From assembly GCA_003244275.1 (NCBI GenBank), contig QHCF01000150.1, positions 1-39,424 on the forward strand: a stretch of DNA of 39,424 nt, written 5' to 3'. Within the stretch, counting starts at the first letter, position 1, and each line of letters opens with the position of its first letter. Origin of the DNA: Acidimicrobiales bacterium (GTDB lineage Bacteria; Actinomycetota; Acidimicrobiia; Acidimicrobiales; QHCF01). Both the position numbers and the translations under genes were made by a program. Under the pieces are notes generated by a model. It saw nothing but the letters and a program-made list of their open reading frames with translations. It did no database searches and was not told the origin of the DNA. Positions 16,801 to 24,465 of the stretch are shown here, one piece after another.

Positions 16801-17112
16801 GTCTTCGAAGTATTGCTCAGGTGTGATGTTATGGTATATGGCCACGATGTCGTTGGGTAAGTCAATCACTCGGTCAAATGCGGCATTGCCCATGGAGTGA
16901 TGGACCAGAAGCAGGTGATGCTCCGATCCCTGGTATCCGTGAATCGGGTGGATGCTCCGGACCAACTCCGGGGCAACATGCTCAGCAAAGACCTCAGAAA
17001 CCATTCCCATGGCGCGCAGGTGCTCTTGGAGACGCAGCATCTGCTGAGTGATGGCGTCACCCATGGCGGTCCCAGAGTGAACCTGGTGGACGGCTCCATA
17101 GTGGCGGTTCAC
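13801..17112 (-). CDS. Triple-domain GT4 glycosyltransferase (1103 residues)
   Basis: Three GT-B glycosyltransferase units in one cytoplasmic protein. Unit 1 (1-350) has YHNITP (93-98), FVGRVVANK and the EX7E acid pair Glu261/Glu269. Unit 2 (355-715) has NIGSAFPRKGLD and EX7E Glu609/Glu617. Unit 3 (724-1095) has TFGFLLGHKG but no EX7E pair (LPYQETHESSSAALRF), so it may be inactive or structural. GT4 enzymes are retaining transferases using NDP-sugars. Multi-unit proteins of this kind build the repeats of ABC-exported O-polysaccharides (WbdA type), which fits the Wzm/Wzt genes of the same operon. It is the last gene of the operon and overlaps the preceding methyltransferase by four bases. Confidence 0.9.
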   Translation of the reverse strand: MNRHYGAVHQVHSGTAMGDAITQQMLRLQEHLRAMGMVSEVFAEHVAPELVRSIHPIHGYQGSEHHLLLVHHSMGNAAFDRVIDLPNDIVAIYHNITPEQYFEDEIVRGWLRLGREQLAILARRARLGVAVSNFNRREMLAVGFRRPEVLPVRTDFSEFASAAASGVWRSSDWLFVGRVVANKCQHDLVRAFAIYCREFDGDARLLLVGDISDNDYTGLVRREAARLDLADRVLLLGKLSAQQLKSAFAGAGVFVSLSEHEGFGVPILEAMAAGVPVLAFAAAAIPETMGGAGVLLRSKEPAVVACAVEAIRQDQPLRERLTCRQLQRVRQVQAFDTRGLLAHIIARASGQACPLEVQVQGPFETSYSLAMTNRKLAEGLSADPGYAVSIYATEGPGDYAPRTEDLTSIPAATALYGRSQGVPYPHVVIRQMHPPRVIDSPGAITCEYFGWEESRVPPELVHDFNRYLDGVGVMSHFVRDVLRESGVDIPVRVVANGVMPPDPGARVNLAELEGLRAFRFLNIGSAFPRKGLDVLLKAYFAGFDGSSDVSLILKTFPNPHNEVATLLSHLRASHPHAPDVRWIDRDLDDSDIQGLYNLASCYVHPARGEGFGLPVAEAMAAQIPVISIEYSGLADFVSDETAITIPYRLEQATSHFDLAGSTWAEPDQEHLALEMRRLVDDPGAEGVLERVNRAAELIRRRFTWEAAVGRWRDFLEELEYGAQVPKVAMVSTWNSRCGIAENTRYLLDQASGSLDVEVLANNGVEILDVASEVGVSRCWSDRWSPELDELRDALRLSDADVVHFQFNFGFFELQHLAQLINDELPRRAVVMSLHRTKDIEIDGELVSLSEIRSTLSRMDQLIVHQRSDAMNLIEMGIIDNVRVVPLGTAPCPPVTPAQARQAMGLVDRPVIGTFGFLLGHKGTLELLGVVDALRSEFSGLCLLALCARHPDVRSADYEDTVRGEIERRGLEDNVILETNYLPDQVARTLLRGVDVIVLPYQETHESSSAALRFVLPLERPIIATDLAIFADSREALFLVEPDDPVALEGAVRRVLFDPELAGDLAGRAAASARHSRWGRVVGDHREIYAAARANHARRTASIH

Positions 17113-18359
17113 CTGGTAGCTGCGATCGCGTAGTCCTGGTAGCCGAAGACGCTCCGGACCAGCGCCTCGACCACCTCGCCAACCTTGTTCGCCGGGAGCT
17201 CTCCCACGGCCTCGAGCATTGGGTGAGGAGATCGCTCCTCAAGCTGGACCAAGGAGAATCCCACTTGTTCACAGATGAAACGCAAGGTCTCAGGATGGAC
17301 AGGCCTCACGTGGGAGGTATCCGCGAAGAAGTGATCACCCAAAGCAAACGAGCTACGGGGATTGATCGTCTCCATCACCAAGACGCCTTCCGGTCGGAGC
17401 TTGTCGCATGCGAGGCGGACAAATTGCTCCAGTTCGGAGGTGAGCAGGTGTTCCACCACCTGAGCACAGAAGATCCCCTTCAAAGAGCCGTCATCCATCT
17501 GCCCAAGGGTGTGTATGGCATCCCCTCGAACCACGGGGAGTCCCTTGTCGATGCAAACTCTGACCATGCCATCGTCAAGGTCGACACCCAGCACGTCGTG
17601 GCCTGCCTCTCGCAACAGCTCGAGCATCTCGCCGCGCCCACAGCCGACGTCCAGGATGGCCCCAGCAACGCCCGCCGGTGGGAACAGGGTCAGATAGCGG
17701 GCCTGAGCCTGGCGAAGTTGGTCCGTCGAACCTCGGAATCGATCTTCGAAGGCCACATAGTCGATATCGGCTCCGGCAACGGAGGCGGCGCCCAATCGAT
17801 CTAGCACGGCCGACACATCCCGGCGCAGAGACTGCACCTCGCCCATGGTGGCTGAGCTGGCCGCGAGCTGTTCGAGACGTCTGCGTAGCTCGCCCGCACG
17901 CTCCAGCGAGGACACCAACGCCAGCCGGGCGGCGACGTTCAGCCTGCGAATCGCCGCAAGCTCGAGATCCAGGCGTCGCCGGTCGGCGTGTAGGCTGCTC
18001 AGCTCCTGATCGACCTCGCACAACAGATCCATCACATTGGCGTCATAGTCCCGCTGAAGCTCGAAGCGCGGCTCGACATACCAGAGAATCAACTTGCGAA
18101 TCAGCCGCTTGACGAGCCACGCCGCTTGACGGCCGAGTCCCGCCCCCCTGGTTAGCAGTGGTGGCTGCATCCGGGCTCGCAGCTCGGCCAGCGTGCTCAG
18201 GCGGCCCTGCCTGGCCTGGGTACTCGTCTCCGGACCTGGAGACGATCGGACTGATCCCCTGTCACCCGGGTCCCGGGTGAGCCGAATCGACCCCAACAGC
18301 TGTTCGACCCGCGCGACCAGGTCTGCGGCAGAGATCACCTGTCCGTCCACGTCGAGCAT
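17109..18359 (-). CDS. SAM-dependent methyltransferase with N-terminal membrane-proximal helix and coiled coil
   Basis: A 416-residue protein. Residues 80-125 contain RKLILWY (88-94), an amphipathic block; 115-190 are predicted coiled coil; 200-416 are a class I methyltransferase with motif I LDVGCGRGE (236-244) and CAQVVEHL. It resembles the methyltransferase part of WbdD, which ends O-polysaccharide chains by methylating the terminal sugar, and it directly precedes the chain-building triple glycosyltransferase. I infer chain capping or sugar O-methylation. There is no WbdD-like kinase domain. The coiled coil could serve as a length ruler or scaffold, but that is speculative. Confidence 0.82.
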   Translation of the reverse strand: MLDVDGQVISAADLVARVEQLLGSIRLTRDPGDRGSVRSSPGPETSTQARQGRLSTLAELRARMQPPLLTRGAGLGRQAAWLVKRLIRKLILWYVEPRFELQRDYDANVMDLLCEVDQELSSLHADRRRLDLELAAIRRLNVAARLALVSSLERAGELRRRLEQLAASSATMGEVQSLRRDVSAVLDRLGAASVAGADIDYVAFEDRFRGSTDQLRQAQARYLTLFPPAGVAGAILDVGCGRGEMLELLREAGHDVLGVDLDDGMVRVCIDKGLPVVRGDAIHTLGQMDDGSLKGIFCAQVVEHLLTSELEQFVRLACDKLRPEGVLVMETINPRSSFALGDHFFADTSHVRPVHPETLRFICEQVGFSLVQLEERSPHPMLEAVGELPANKVGEVVEALVRSVFGYQDYAIAATR

Positions 18360-18378
18360 TGGTCAATCCCTCATTGAG

Positions 18379-19668
18379 TCAAGTGGCTGCCTGCACGTAG
18401 TACATGAAGCTGTGCCATTCGGTCACCCACTCGTCAGTCCCCAGCAGGATGGCCTGGTGATCGTTCAGGAGCGCCTCCACCTCGGGTCTTGGTATGGCAT
18501 TCATGGCAAATGGGGGCGCCTCGAACGAATCGTCACTGATGAGGTCACCGAAGACGCTGCTTGACGAGTATGCCGGTCGGGGCAGATGACTGACCACCTG
18601 AGGAACTCCTGCATCTTCTTCGACCTCGATCACGTCGATCGGCACTCGTGTCCCGGCATTGGCGATGCCGAACCAACTCACCGCCTCTTGGACCACGTCT
18701 ACCTGCACCTCGTAGCGCCCGGGGTCGACCGGAGCGCGGACTGCCAACTGAACCTTGGCGGTCTCGGTCGCCGGCAGCCGGCCCGGTAGGCGGCCACGGC
18801 CGTCGTCGTGAGTCAGCACTTCTCCGGTTCCCGGTTTGACCCAGTGGTTGCCGACATTCAAAGGGTGTTGCGCGCTCTGAGTCCAGGCTTCGCGGCTGCG
18901 ATTGGTGACCTCCACCTGCAGCTTGAACTGCTGGTCCGGTGCAACCTGGCGGGGAGTCTCGACTACCACGACCTGGCCTTGGCGAGCTGTCTCTGGAACT
19001 GGCGTATCGCTGCGATCCCTCGGCAGGTATTGCTCGGAGAAATGAGAGGGAAGCTGGAACACGATCGCCCCTCCGGGCTTCACTATTCTCAGGAACTCCC
19101 GCAGGTAGCCCTCAGCGGCCTCGGGGGGTAGATGCTGAAGCGTTATGTGGCTGAAGACCAGGCTGGCGGAGCGCGCCGGCAGGAACGCAAGGTGCGGCTG
19201 ACTGTTGAGGACATAATCAACACGCTGTCCACACTGGTTGAGCCGCTGGGCCAGTGCCACCATGGTTGGCGAGATGTCCACACCAACCACTCGATCGAAT
19301 CGACGTCCCAGCGGTTGGGTCAACCGGCCTACGCCACTACCGAAATCCACCGCCAAGTCGTGATCGGGAAGGTTGCCACCCAGGGCTGACCAGCGGGCCA
19401 TGGCCTTGGCCACTTCCTCCTCCCCGGTTGCCATGAAAGCCTCGACATCCCACTGGCGCCCGCGCTTGTCTGGCTCGCTGAGGACGGCCCACAACGGATC
19501 CGCCTGCGCCTGGGCTTCCCAGACGGACTGAACAGCGCTGAGGCCAACTCCACGATCAACGTTTTCCTGTCCGGTCAGCCTCGGGTGACGCCGACCACTG
19601 GTGAGCCGCTTGAAGTAGGGCCCCACATGCAACCTTCCTCGGTTGATCACTACCGCGTCCTCGGCCAC
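18379..19668 (-). CDS. SAM-dependent methyltransferase with beta-sandwich domain
   Basis: A 429-residue protein. The methyltransferase part (about 85-235) has motif I VDFGSGVGR (107-115), GVDISPTMV and FSHITLQHLPPE. Residues about 240-350 look like an immunoglobulin-like beta sandwich of the kind that contains NRSREAW, HPLNVGNHW and DPGRYEVQVDVVQE, with the tryptophan pattern seen in domains beside carbohydrate-active proteins. The C-terminus (HQAILLGTDEWVTEWHSF) returns to a helical segment. Role: probably modifies a sugar of the exported glycan, the sandwich binding the chain. It lies between two operon genes with 19- and 38-base gaps. Confidence 0.8.
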   Translation of the reverse strand: MAEDAVVINRGRLHVGPYFKRLTSGRRHPRLTGQENVDRGVGLSAVQSVWEAQAQADPLWAVLSEPDKRGRQWDVEAFMATGEEEVAKAMARWSALGGNLPDHDLAVDFGSGVGRLTQPLGRRFDRVVGVDISPTMVALAQRLNQCGQRVDYVLNSQPHLAFLPARSASLVFSHITLQHLPPEAAEGYLREFLRIVKPGGAIVFQLPSHFSEQYLPRDRSDTPVPETARQGQVVVVETPRQVAPDQQFKLQVEVTNRSREAWTQSAQHPLNVGNHWVKPGTGEVLTHDDGRGRLPGRLPATETAKVQLAVRAPVDPGRYEVQVDVVQEAVSWFGIANAGTRVPIDVIEVEEDAGVPQVVSHLPRPAYSSSSVFGDLISDDSFEAPPFAMNAIPRPEVEALLNDHQAILLGTDEWVTEWHSFMYYVQAAT

Positions 19669-19706
19669 TGGCTCATCATCGTTGCGCCCCGGATGGTTGC
19701 TCCATC

Positions 19707-20879
19707 CTAACTCGCCACCGCTTCGAGAAATCGACCGTAGCGCTCGATGATCTTAGGCCATCGGTAGTGGGCGTCGACGTAGTGTCTGCCGTGCTCGCCC
19801 AAGACCCGGCGCAGCGCGGCATCGGCCAGGAGCCGATCCACCGCGGCCTCAAAGCTGGCATAGCCGTCGAACCAGAGGCCACCGCCTGATGCCCGGCAAT
19901 GCTCAACCGTGGGTGGGCAGGCCGCGTTGACCAGGACCGGCCTATTTTCGCACCAAGCCTCCATGATCACAACTGAGAAGGACTCGTTGGCCGAAGGCGA
20001 GACAACGGCGGTCGATTGGCTGAGGATTGACCACTTGGTCGCCTCGTCCACCGGGCCGATGAGGAACACATCAGGGTGCGGGGGCGGTCGGGTGGCAATG
20101 GGACCGACCATTACCAGCGCCAGAGCACCGGGGCGACGTTGCTTGTAGACGGCGAAGAATTCGACCAGCAGGCGAGAGCCCTTGAGGTCGTCGACCCGGC
20201 CCAGGCAACACAGATAAGGTCGATCACCCACACCGTCGAAGTCAGCGGACGTATCGCAAGCCACGGGTCTCTCGTCCACCCCCAGACCGATGATGGCTTG
20301 GCGCCGTTCGGCCACCGAGAACCAGTGCTGGACCAGATGACGCTCGCTCGTGGTGTGATAGGCGAAGCCGGCAGCGGCAGCGAAGGTCGAACGGAAGATC
20401 GGCAACAACAGGGCGGGCTCGTCATGGGCTGCCGGATGCAGGACGGCCCGTTCGGAGACCAACCCTATGGCCCGCACGGTGGGGTAGTACAGGTAAGGGT
20501 AGAACACCACCAGGTCGGCATCGCTGGCCACCACGGCGTCCACCAGCTCGGGGCACACCGGGCCCTGGAGATCGACCCAGTGCTCGGCGTCTGCCTCCGA
20601 GGCCACTCTGGGCGCGGCTAAGACGCGATCCGAGAACGAGAAGAAGCCGGGATGTCGGCCCGCCACCGAGCGGTACCGATGCACCACCACGCCGTGATCC
20701 ACCGATTCGCCCGGATCGTCCTCGTCCTGCCACGTCAACAGGTCTCGGGCGCATGTAGTGAAAACCTCGGCGGTCCAACCCAGTTGGGAAACCAACCTCT
20801 CGGCGAGCATCCGAGCGCCCCCCTCCGCCCCGCCAATGACGTGAGGGCCGTAACGGGGCACCACGTAGGCAACCTTCAT
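19707..20879 (-). CDS. GT4 glycosyltransferase
   Basis: A 390-residue retaining glycosyltransferase. The N-terminal acceptor domain begins VAYVVPRYGPHVIGGAEGGAR, the GT4 glycine-rich loop; the donor domain has CLGRVDDLKGSRLL and the EX7E pair Glu299/Glu307 in ANESFSVVIMEAW. It differs from the two glycosyltransferases upstream, which lack the GGAE loop. Acts in the cytoplasm on lipid-linked chains; the sugar is unknown. ATG start overlaps the stop of the preceding gene by four bases, showing translational coupling. Confidence 0.9.
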   Translation of the reverse strand: MKVAYVVPRYGPHVIGGAEGGARMLAERLVSQLGWTAEVFTTCARDLLTWQDEDDPGESVDHGVVVHRYRSVAGRHPGFFSFSDRVLAAPRVASEADAEHWVDLQGPVCPELVDAVVASDADLVVFYPYLYYPTVRAIGLVSERAVLHPAAHDEPALLLPIFRSTFAAAAGFAYHTTSERHLVQHWFSVAERRQAIIGLGVDERPVACDTSADFDGVGDRPYLCCLGRVDDLKGSRLLVEFFAVYKQRRPGALALVMVGPIATRPPPHPDVFLIGPVDEATKWSILSQSTAVVSPSANESFSVVIMEAWCENRPVLVNAACPPTVEHCRASGGGLWFDGYASFEAAVDRLLADAALRRVLGEHGRHYVDAHYRWPKIIERYGRFLEAVAS

Positions 20880-22039
20880 CTGGGTCCCGCCCCGACACCG
20901 CTGGCGGCCGGTTGATCAGCCGAGCCGGGTGCGTCCGCCGTGCCAGAGCCACCGTCGCCCGGGAGGAATCGACCGAGTGCTTCGACCAGACGACCGCGAG
21001 TGCGCTCCGGGGAGAAGTCCGCCAGACGCCTGCGCCCGGCAGCCACCAGGCCGGACCGCAGCCGGGCGTCATGAATCACTCGGTCGATGGCTGCCGCCAC
21101 GACCAGCGGTGCTTTGCTGGCGAGCACGATGCCGCCCGGTCCCAGGGTCTCTGGAACCGCCGCCGCCCCGTAAGCCACCACCGGGACCCCCTGGTGCATG
21201 GCCTCCAACAACGGCACGCAGAACCCCTCGTGCTCCGAGCAGCTCACCAGCACATCGGCCGCCCGATAGTAGGCAGCCAGCTCTGCCTGGCTCACCCCCT
21301 CGGCCAGGTCCACCGAGTCGGAGAGTCCGAGGTCGCTGACGTAGCGGCGCAGGGCAGCAAGGTATACGGGCGACTGGGGTCGGCCGACCAGGTGCAGGCG
21401 GGCCGCCGAATCGTAGAGGCGTCGGTAGGCCAGCAGCGCCTTGACCAGGTCGTGTTGGGCCTTGTTGGGAGAGATCCGACCCACGAACAACAGATCCGCT
21501 CCCCCATCCGCCTTGGCCGCGGCCAGGCGGTCCAGAGCCTTCTCGTCCACCTTTGCGTCGAAGGCATCCAGGTCGATCAGTATGGGCACGACCACCGTGT
21601 CCTCATATCCCAGCTCCACCAGCTCGGCTTGGTTGAAGGCCGAGTCAGCCAGGGCCAGGACTGCCCGGTCTGCCAGTCGAGCGACCTGAGCCCTGCCCCA
21701 GACCTGGTACAGAGCCGCCCTCGGATCCCAACCCCGAAAGAACTGAGCCGGGGTGAGATTGTGATAGTCGATTACCAGCGGCTCGGGCCGGGTGTAGAGG
21801 AAGTCAGCCAGATGCGAAGCGACCGCCAAATGGTAAAGGAGGACATCGCCGTCGGCCCTGGTCTTTGGATAGTCGCTGAAATGACGGGCCTCCCGGGGGG
21901 CGAGTCCTAAGTCGATGGTTTCGACGTAGATGTCCGACTCAAGGCCAAAGCTTCTGACCAACTGGCGAATCTCAAGGACATGACCGCCCGTAGCATCCCC
22001 TTCCAGCAAGGCAGGCACGAACTGGTGAATGCCGCCCAT
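20876..22039 (-). CDS. GT4 glycosyltransferase, tandem paralogue A
   Basis: A 387-residue GT4 enzyme with DYHNLTPAQFF (91-101), FVGRISPNKAQHDLVK and EX7E Glu271/Glu279 (EGFCVPLLE). It matches the next gene upstream closely over its length, and unit 1 of the triple glycosyltransferase more distantly, so these arose by duplication. The shared HNxTP segment lies in the acceptor domain. Sugar unknown. The start codon is three bases after the stop of its paralogue. The C-terminal tail (GGSGTADAPGSADQPAASG) is low-complexity and probably disordered. Confidence 0.9.
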   Translation of the reverse strand: MGGIHQFVPALLEGDATGGHVLEIRQLVRSFGLESDIYVETIDLGLAPREARHFSDYPKTRADGDVLLYHLAVASHLADFLYTRPEPLVIDYHNLTPAQFFRGWDPRAALYQVWGRAQVARLADRAVLALADSAFNQAELVELGYEDTVVVPILIDLDAFDAKVDEKALDRLAAAKADGGADLLFVGRISPNKAQHDLVKALLAYRRLYDSAARLHLVGRPQSPVYLAALRRYVSDLGLSDSVDLAEGVSQAELAAYYRAADVLVSCSEHEGFCVPLLEAMHQGVPVVAYGAAAVPETLGPGGIVLASKAPLVVAAAIDRVIHDARLRSGLVAAGRRRLADFSPERTRGRLVEALGRFLPGDGGSGTADAPGSADQPAASGVGAGPR

Positions 22040-22042
22040 GGC

Positions 22043-23239
22043 TCAGACTCGGCCCGAGGTATGACGGACAACCCGGTGGCCCAGCCTGGGCTGGCCTACC
22101 GGGCTCTGGCCTACCGGAGGTTGGCCGGCGGGGCGACTGATGGCAGTCGTCACCGCCGCCGCAAACTGGGCTTTGGTGCGCTCCAGGCGGAAATCGGACA
22201 AGTGGGCCTGCCCGGTGACAATCAGGGCCTGCCGCAGGCCAGGGTCGCTCAACACCCGATGAACCGCCGCCGCCATCCGAGCTGGCTCCTTGGTTTCGAT
22301 CACCAAGCCCCCTCCACCCACGGTCTCGGGGACCGCGGCCGCTCCATAGGCCACAATGGGCAGACGGTGGTACATGGCCTCGAGTAAGGGAATGCAGAAC
22401 CCCTCATGGTCCGAACAGCAGACGAAGGCATCAGCCGCCTGGTAATAAGCAGCCAACTGACCCGGCGTTACCGATCCGGCCAGGTGGACGGCTCCTTCCA
22501 GGCCCAGGGAGTGGGCGAAGCTGAGCAGGGCCTCCCGATACGAGTCGGAAAACGATGCCCCCACCAGATGGAGCTGGGCGAGCGGGTCATATACCCGCCG
22601 GTAGGCAAACAGCATCTTGACCAGGTCGTGCTGGGCCTTGTTGGGAGAGATACGGCCAACGAAGAGCAGGGACCTGCCACCGCCAACCTTGGCATCCTCG
22701 AGGCGACGAAGAGTGGCCGCGTCGGCAGGCTGATCAAAAGCCTGCAGGTCGATGAGCGGGGGGGCCACGGCGACAGATCGGTAGCCGGCCAACACCAGCT
22801 CCATTCGATTGAAGCTGGACACGGCAATGGCGGCCGACACTCCGGGAGCCAGTAGCTCGAGCTGGCGCCTACCGTTGGTCACGGCCTCTCCGACATAGGG
22901 GTCCCACCCCTCAAGCAGGTGGGCAGGTGTGATGTTGTGATAATTGAGGATCTTGGGCTCTCGGCGCTCGGCCAGGAAACCGGCTATCGGACTGCCGATG
23001 GAGCTCTGATAGAGCAACCAGGTATCGGCACGGTAAGCCTGGCGCCGATAGCGGGCATAGGGCTGGGCCCGCCCGTCCAGCTCCAGCTTGATCTCGTCGG
23101 CAAAGATCTCAGACTCGAAACCCATCTCTCTCAGCAGCGTTTGGACGGCAAGGGTATGGGAGCCGATGGCGTCACGCGCAGCCAGCGAGGGAACGAACTG
23201 ATGGATGGCGCGAACGAGGCCTTGTCTTGCGTCGCTCAC
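22043..23239 (-). CDS. GT4 glycosyltransferase, tandem paralogue B
   Basis: A 398-residue GT4 enzyme with NYHNITPAHLLEGWDP (99-114), FVGRISPNKAQHDLVK (193-208) and EX7E Glu279/Glu287 (EGFCIPLLE). Paralogue of the following gene: the N-terminal AIHQFVPSLAARDAIG matches GIHQFVPALLEGDATG there. The tail contains imperfect 5-residue repeats (GQPPV, GQSPV, GQPRL) coded by a 15-base DNA repeat. Start at 23239 overlaps the stop of the methyltransferase-like gene by four bases. Donor and acceptor sugars are unknown. Confidence 0.9.
   Translation of the reverse strand: MSDARQGLVRAIHQFVPSLAARDAIGSHTLAVQTLLREMGFESEIFADEIKLELDGRAQPYARYRRQAYRADTWLLYQSSIGSPIAGFLAERREPKILNYHNITPAHLLEGWDPYVGEAVTNGRRQLELLAPGVSAAIAVSSFNRMELVLAGYRSVAVAPPLIDLQAFDQPADAATLRRLEDAKVGGGRSLLFVGRISPNKAQHDLVKMLFAYRRVYDPLAQLHLVGASFSDSYREALLSFAHSLGLEGAVHLAGSVTPGQLAAYYQAADAFVCCSDHEGFCIPLLEAMYHRLPIVAYGAAAVPETVGGGGLVIETKEPARMAAAVHRVLSDPGLRQALIVTGQAHLSDFRLERTKAQFAAAVTTAISRPAGQPPVGQSPVGQPRLGHRVVRHTSGRV
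22088..22132 (-). repeat. 15-bp tandem repeat, three copies, last degenerate
   Basis: Units 22088-22102, 22103-22117 and 22118-22132 share the core CTGGCCTACCGG on the plus strand. They encode the GQxPV-type repeats at the C-terminus of the glycosyltransferase. Confidence 0.7.
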
Positions 23240-24465
23240 GGACGGCGACGGACACCGACGACCGCAAAGCTGGCTGGGCCGAACAACACTCTGTCGATAA
23301 GGCCCAGATTGGCGTTGAGGACGCCAATCTCAGGTTCGGCGCCCTGGACGATGCCCAATCTTGGCTCTTCCGCGCCACGGTGAGCCTCGATATCATCAAA
23401 GCCTCGGCGCTCGAGCAGGTGACACCACGTCTCTGGATGCAGGGGTCGGCCCGGGGCCAGATCAACCTCTACTACCGCAGTCGAGTGGGCCCACGCATTG
23501 GGCATGATACCAATTATCACCACTAACCCCCCCGGAGCTAAGCGGTCGAAGGCCAGGTCGGCCAGGGCCCGCTGCTCGCGCACGGATAGGTAGTCGACAC
23601 AACCGGAGAGCACCAGGCCGGCCAGCGATCCAACGGCCACCGCTCTCAGATGCTCCAGGACGTCCTCCCGGCGGACGTCCAGCCCAAGGGCCGAGGGCAG
23701 GTCCAGCAACGCAGCTCTGGGATCCACTCCGTACGCATCGATGCCGTCGGCCGCCAGTGCCGCAACCAGGCCGCCGCTGGCACACTCGGCGTGCAGCACC
23801 CGCCCCCGGCTGGGCCCCAGCACCGTGCGAATCAGACTGGCCCACTCCCCCACCTCAGCCCCTGGATCGGGCGGCGACCATCCCGCCTGGGCGGGCAGTG
23901 GCTCCACTGCTGTGAAGAGCTCCTCGGGGGTCAGCCGATCATCCTCCCGGAGTGGATGAGGGCGACGGGCCCGGGCCTCCTCCTCCAGCTCGCCCAGCCG
24001 GTCGTCGAACATGTGCAGGACGCGCATGGTGGCCGAGCTGAATCGCACCAGCTGCTGGACGACGTAGTTCAAGTACCAGGCCATCAGCTTGCGCAGGGTG
24101 CGCTTCAACAAGGCGACTCCTGCGATGTTGGAACGCAGTGGCACGTCGATGTCCACATAGGCGGCGCGGTCGGCCAGGTTGAGGGCCTCCTCGAAGTAGC
24201 CCTCCTTGGTCCCTACCGGGGCGAAACGGGAGAACAGGAGATCGAGACGGCGCTCGAAGCTGGGCGGAAATTCGCCCGCCGCCCGCCGCCGCCGCACCTC
24301 CTGGTCGATCTCGGACATGATCCCGACCAAGAACCCAGGACTACTCGACTCCGGTAAGCCGCCCTGGGTCGGTCCCGACGTGGACGGAGAGCCAGTCGTA
24401 GCACCCCGGGGTACCCCCGGCGGGTCCCGAGGACCCGCGGTGCCCCCCGGCTCAGTGGTTGTCAA
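23236..24465 (-). CDS. Methyltransferase-like protein with degenerate SAM motif
   Basis: A 409-residue protein. Residues 1-48 are Pro/Gly/Ser/Thr-rich and probably disordered; 110-165 hold RKLMAWY (125-131) and a coiled coil, closely matching the N-terminal block of the 17109-18359 methyltransferase; 215-405 have a Rossmann methyltransferase outline. Motif I reads LHAECASGG (224-232) instead of DxGxGxG, followed by YGVDPR, so SAM binding may be altered or lost. The order within the domain (LSGCVDYL, APGGLVVIIG) is normal. TTG 24465 overlaps the wzt stop as TTGA. Role in the glycan operon is inferred only; it may be a scaffold. Confidence 0.75.
   Translation of the reverse strand: MTTTEPGGTAGPRDPPGVPRGATTGSPSTSGPTQGGLPESSSPGFLVGIMSEIDQEVRRRRAAGEFPPSFERRLDLLFSRFAPVGTKEGYFEEALNLADRAAYVDIDVPLRSNIAGVALLKRTLRKLMAWYLNYVVQQLVRFSSATMRVLHMFDDRLGELEEEARARRPHPLREDDRLTPEELFTAVEPLPAQAGWSPPDPGAEVGEWASLIRTVLGPSRGRVLHAECASGGLVAALAADGIDAYGVDPRAALLDLPSALGLDVRREDVLEHLRAVAVGSLAGLVLSGCVDYLSVREQRALADLAFDRLAPGGLVVIIGIMPNAWAHSTAVVEVDLAPGRPLHPETWCHLLERRGFDDIEAHRGAEEPRLGIVQGAEPEIGVLNANLGLIDRVLFGPASFAVVGVRRRP

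Noticed and set aside
20912-21910. Open frame of 332 codons on the plus strand
   Set aside because: Antisense shadow of the GT4 gene at 20876-22039, a common result of high GC content.
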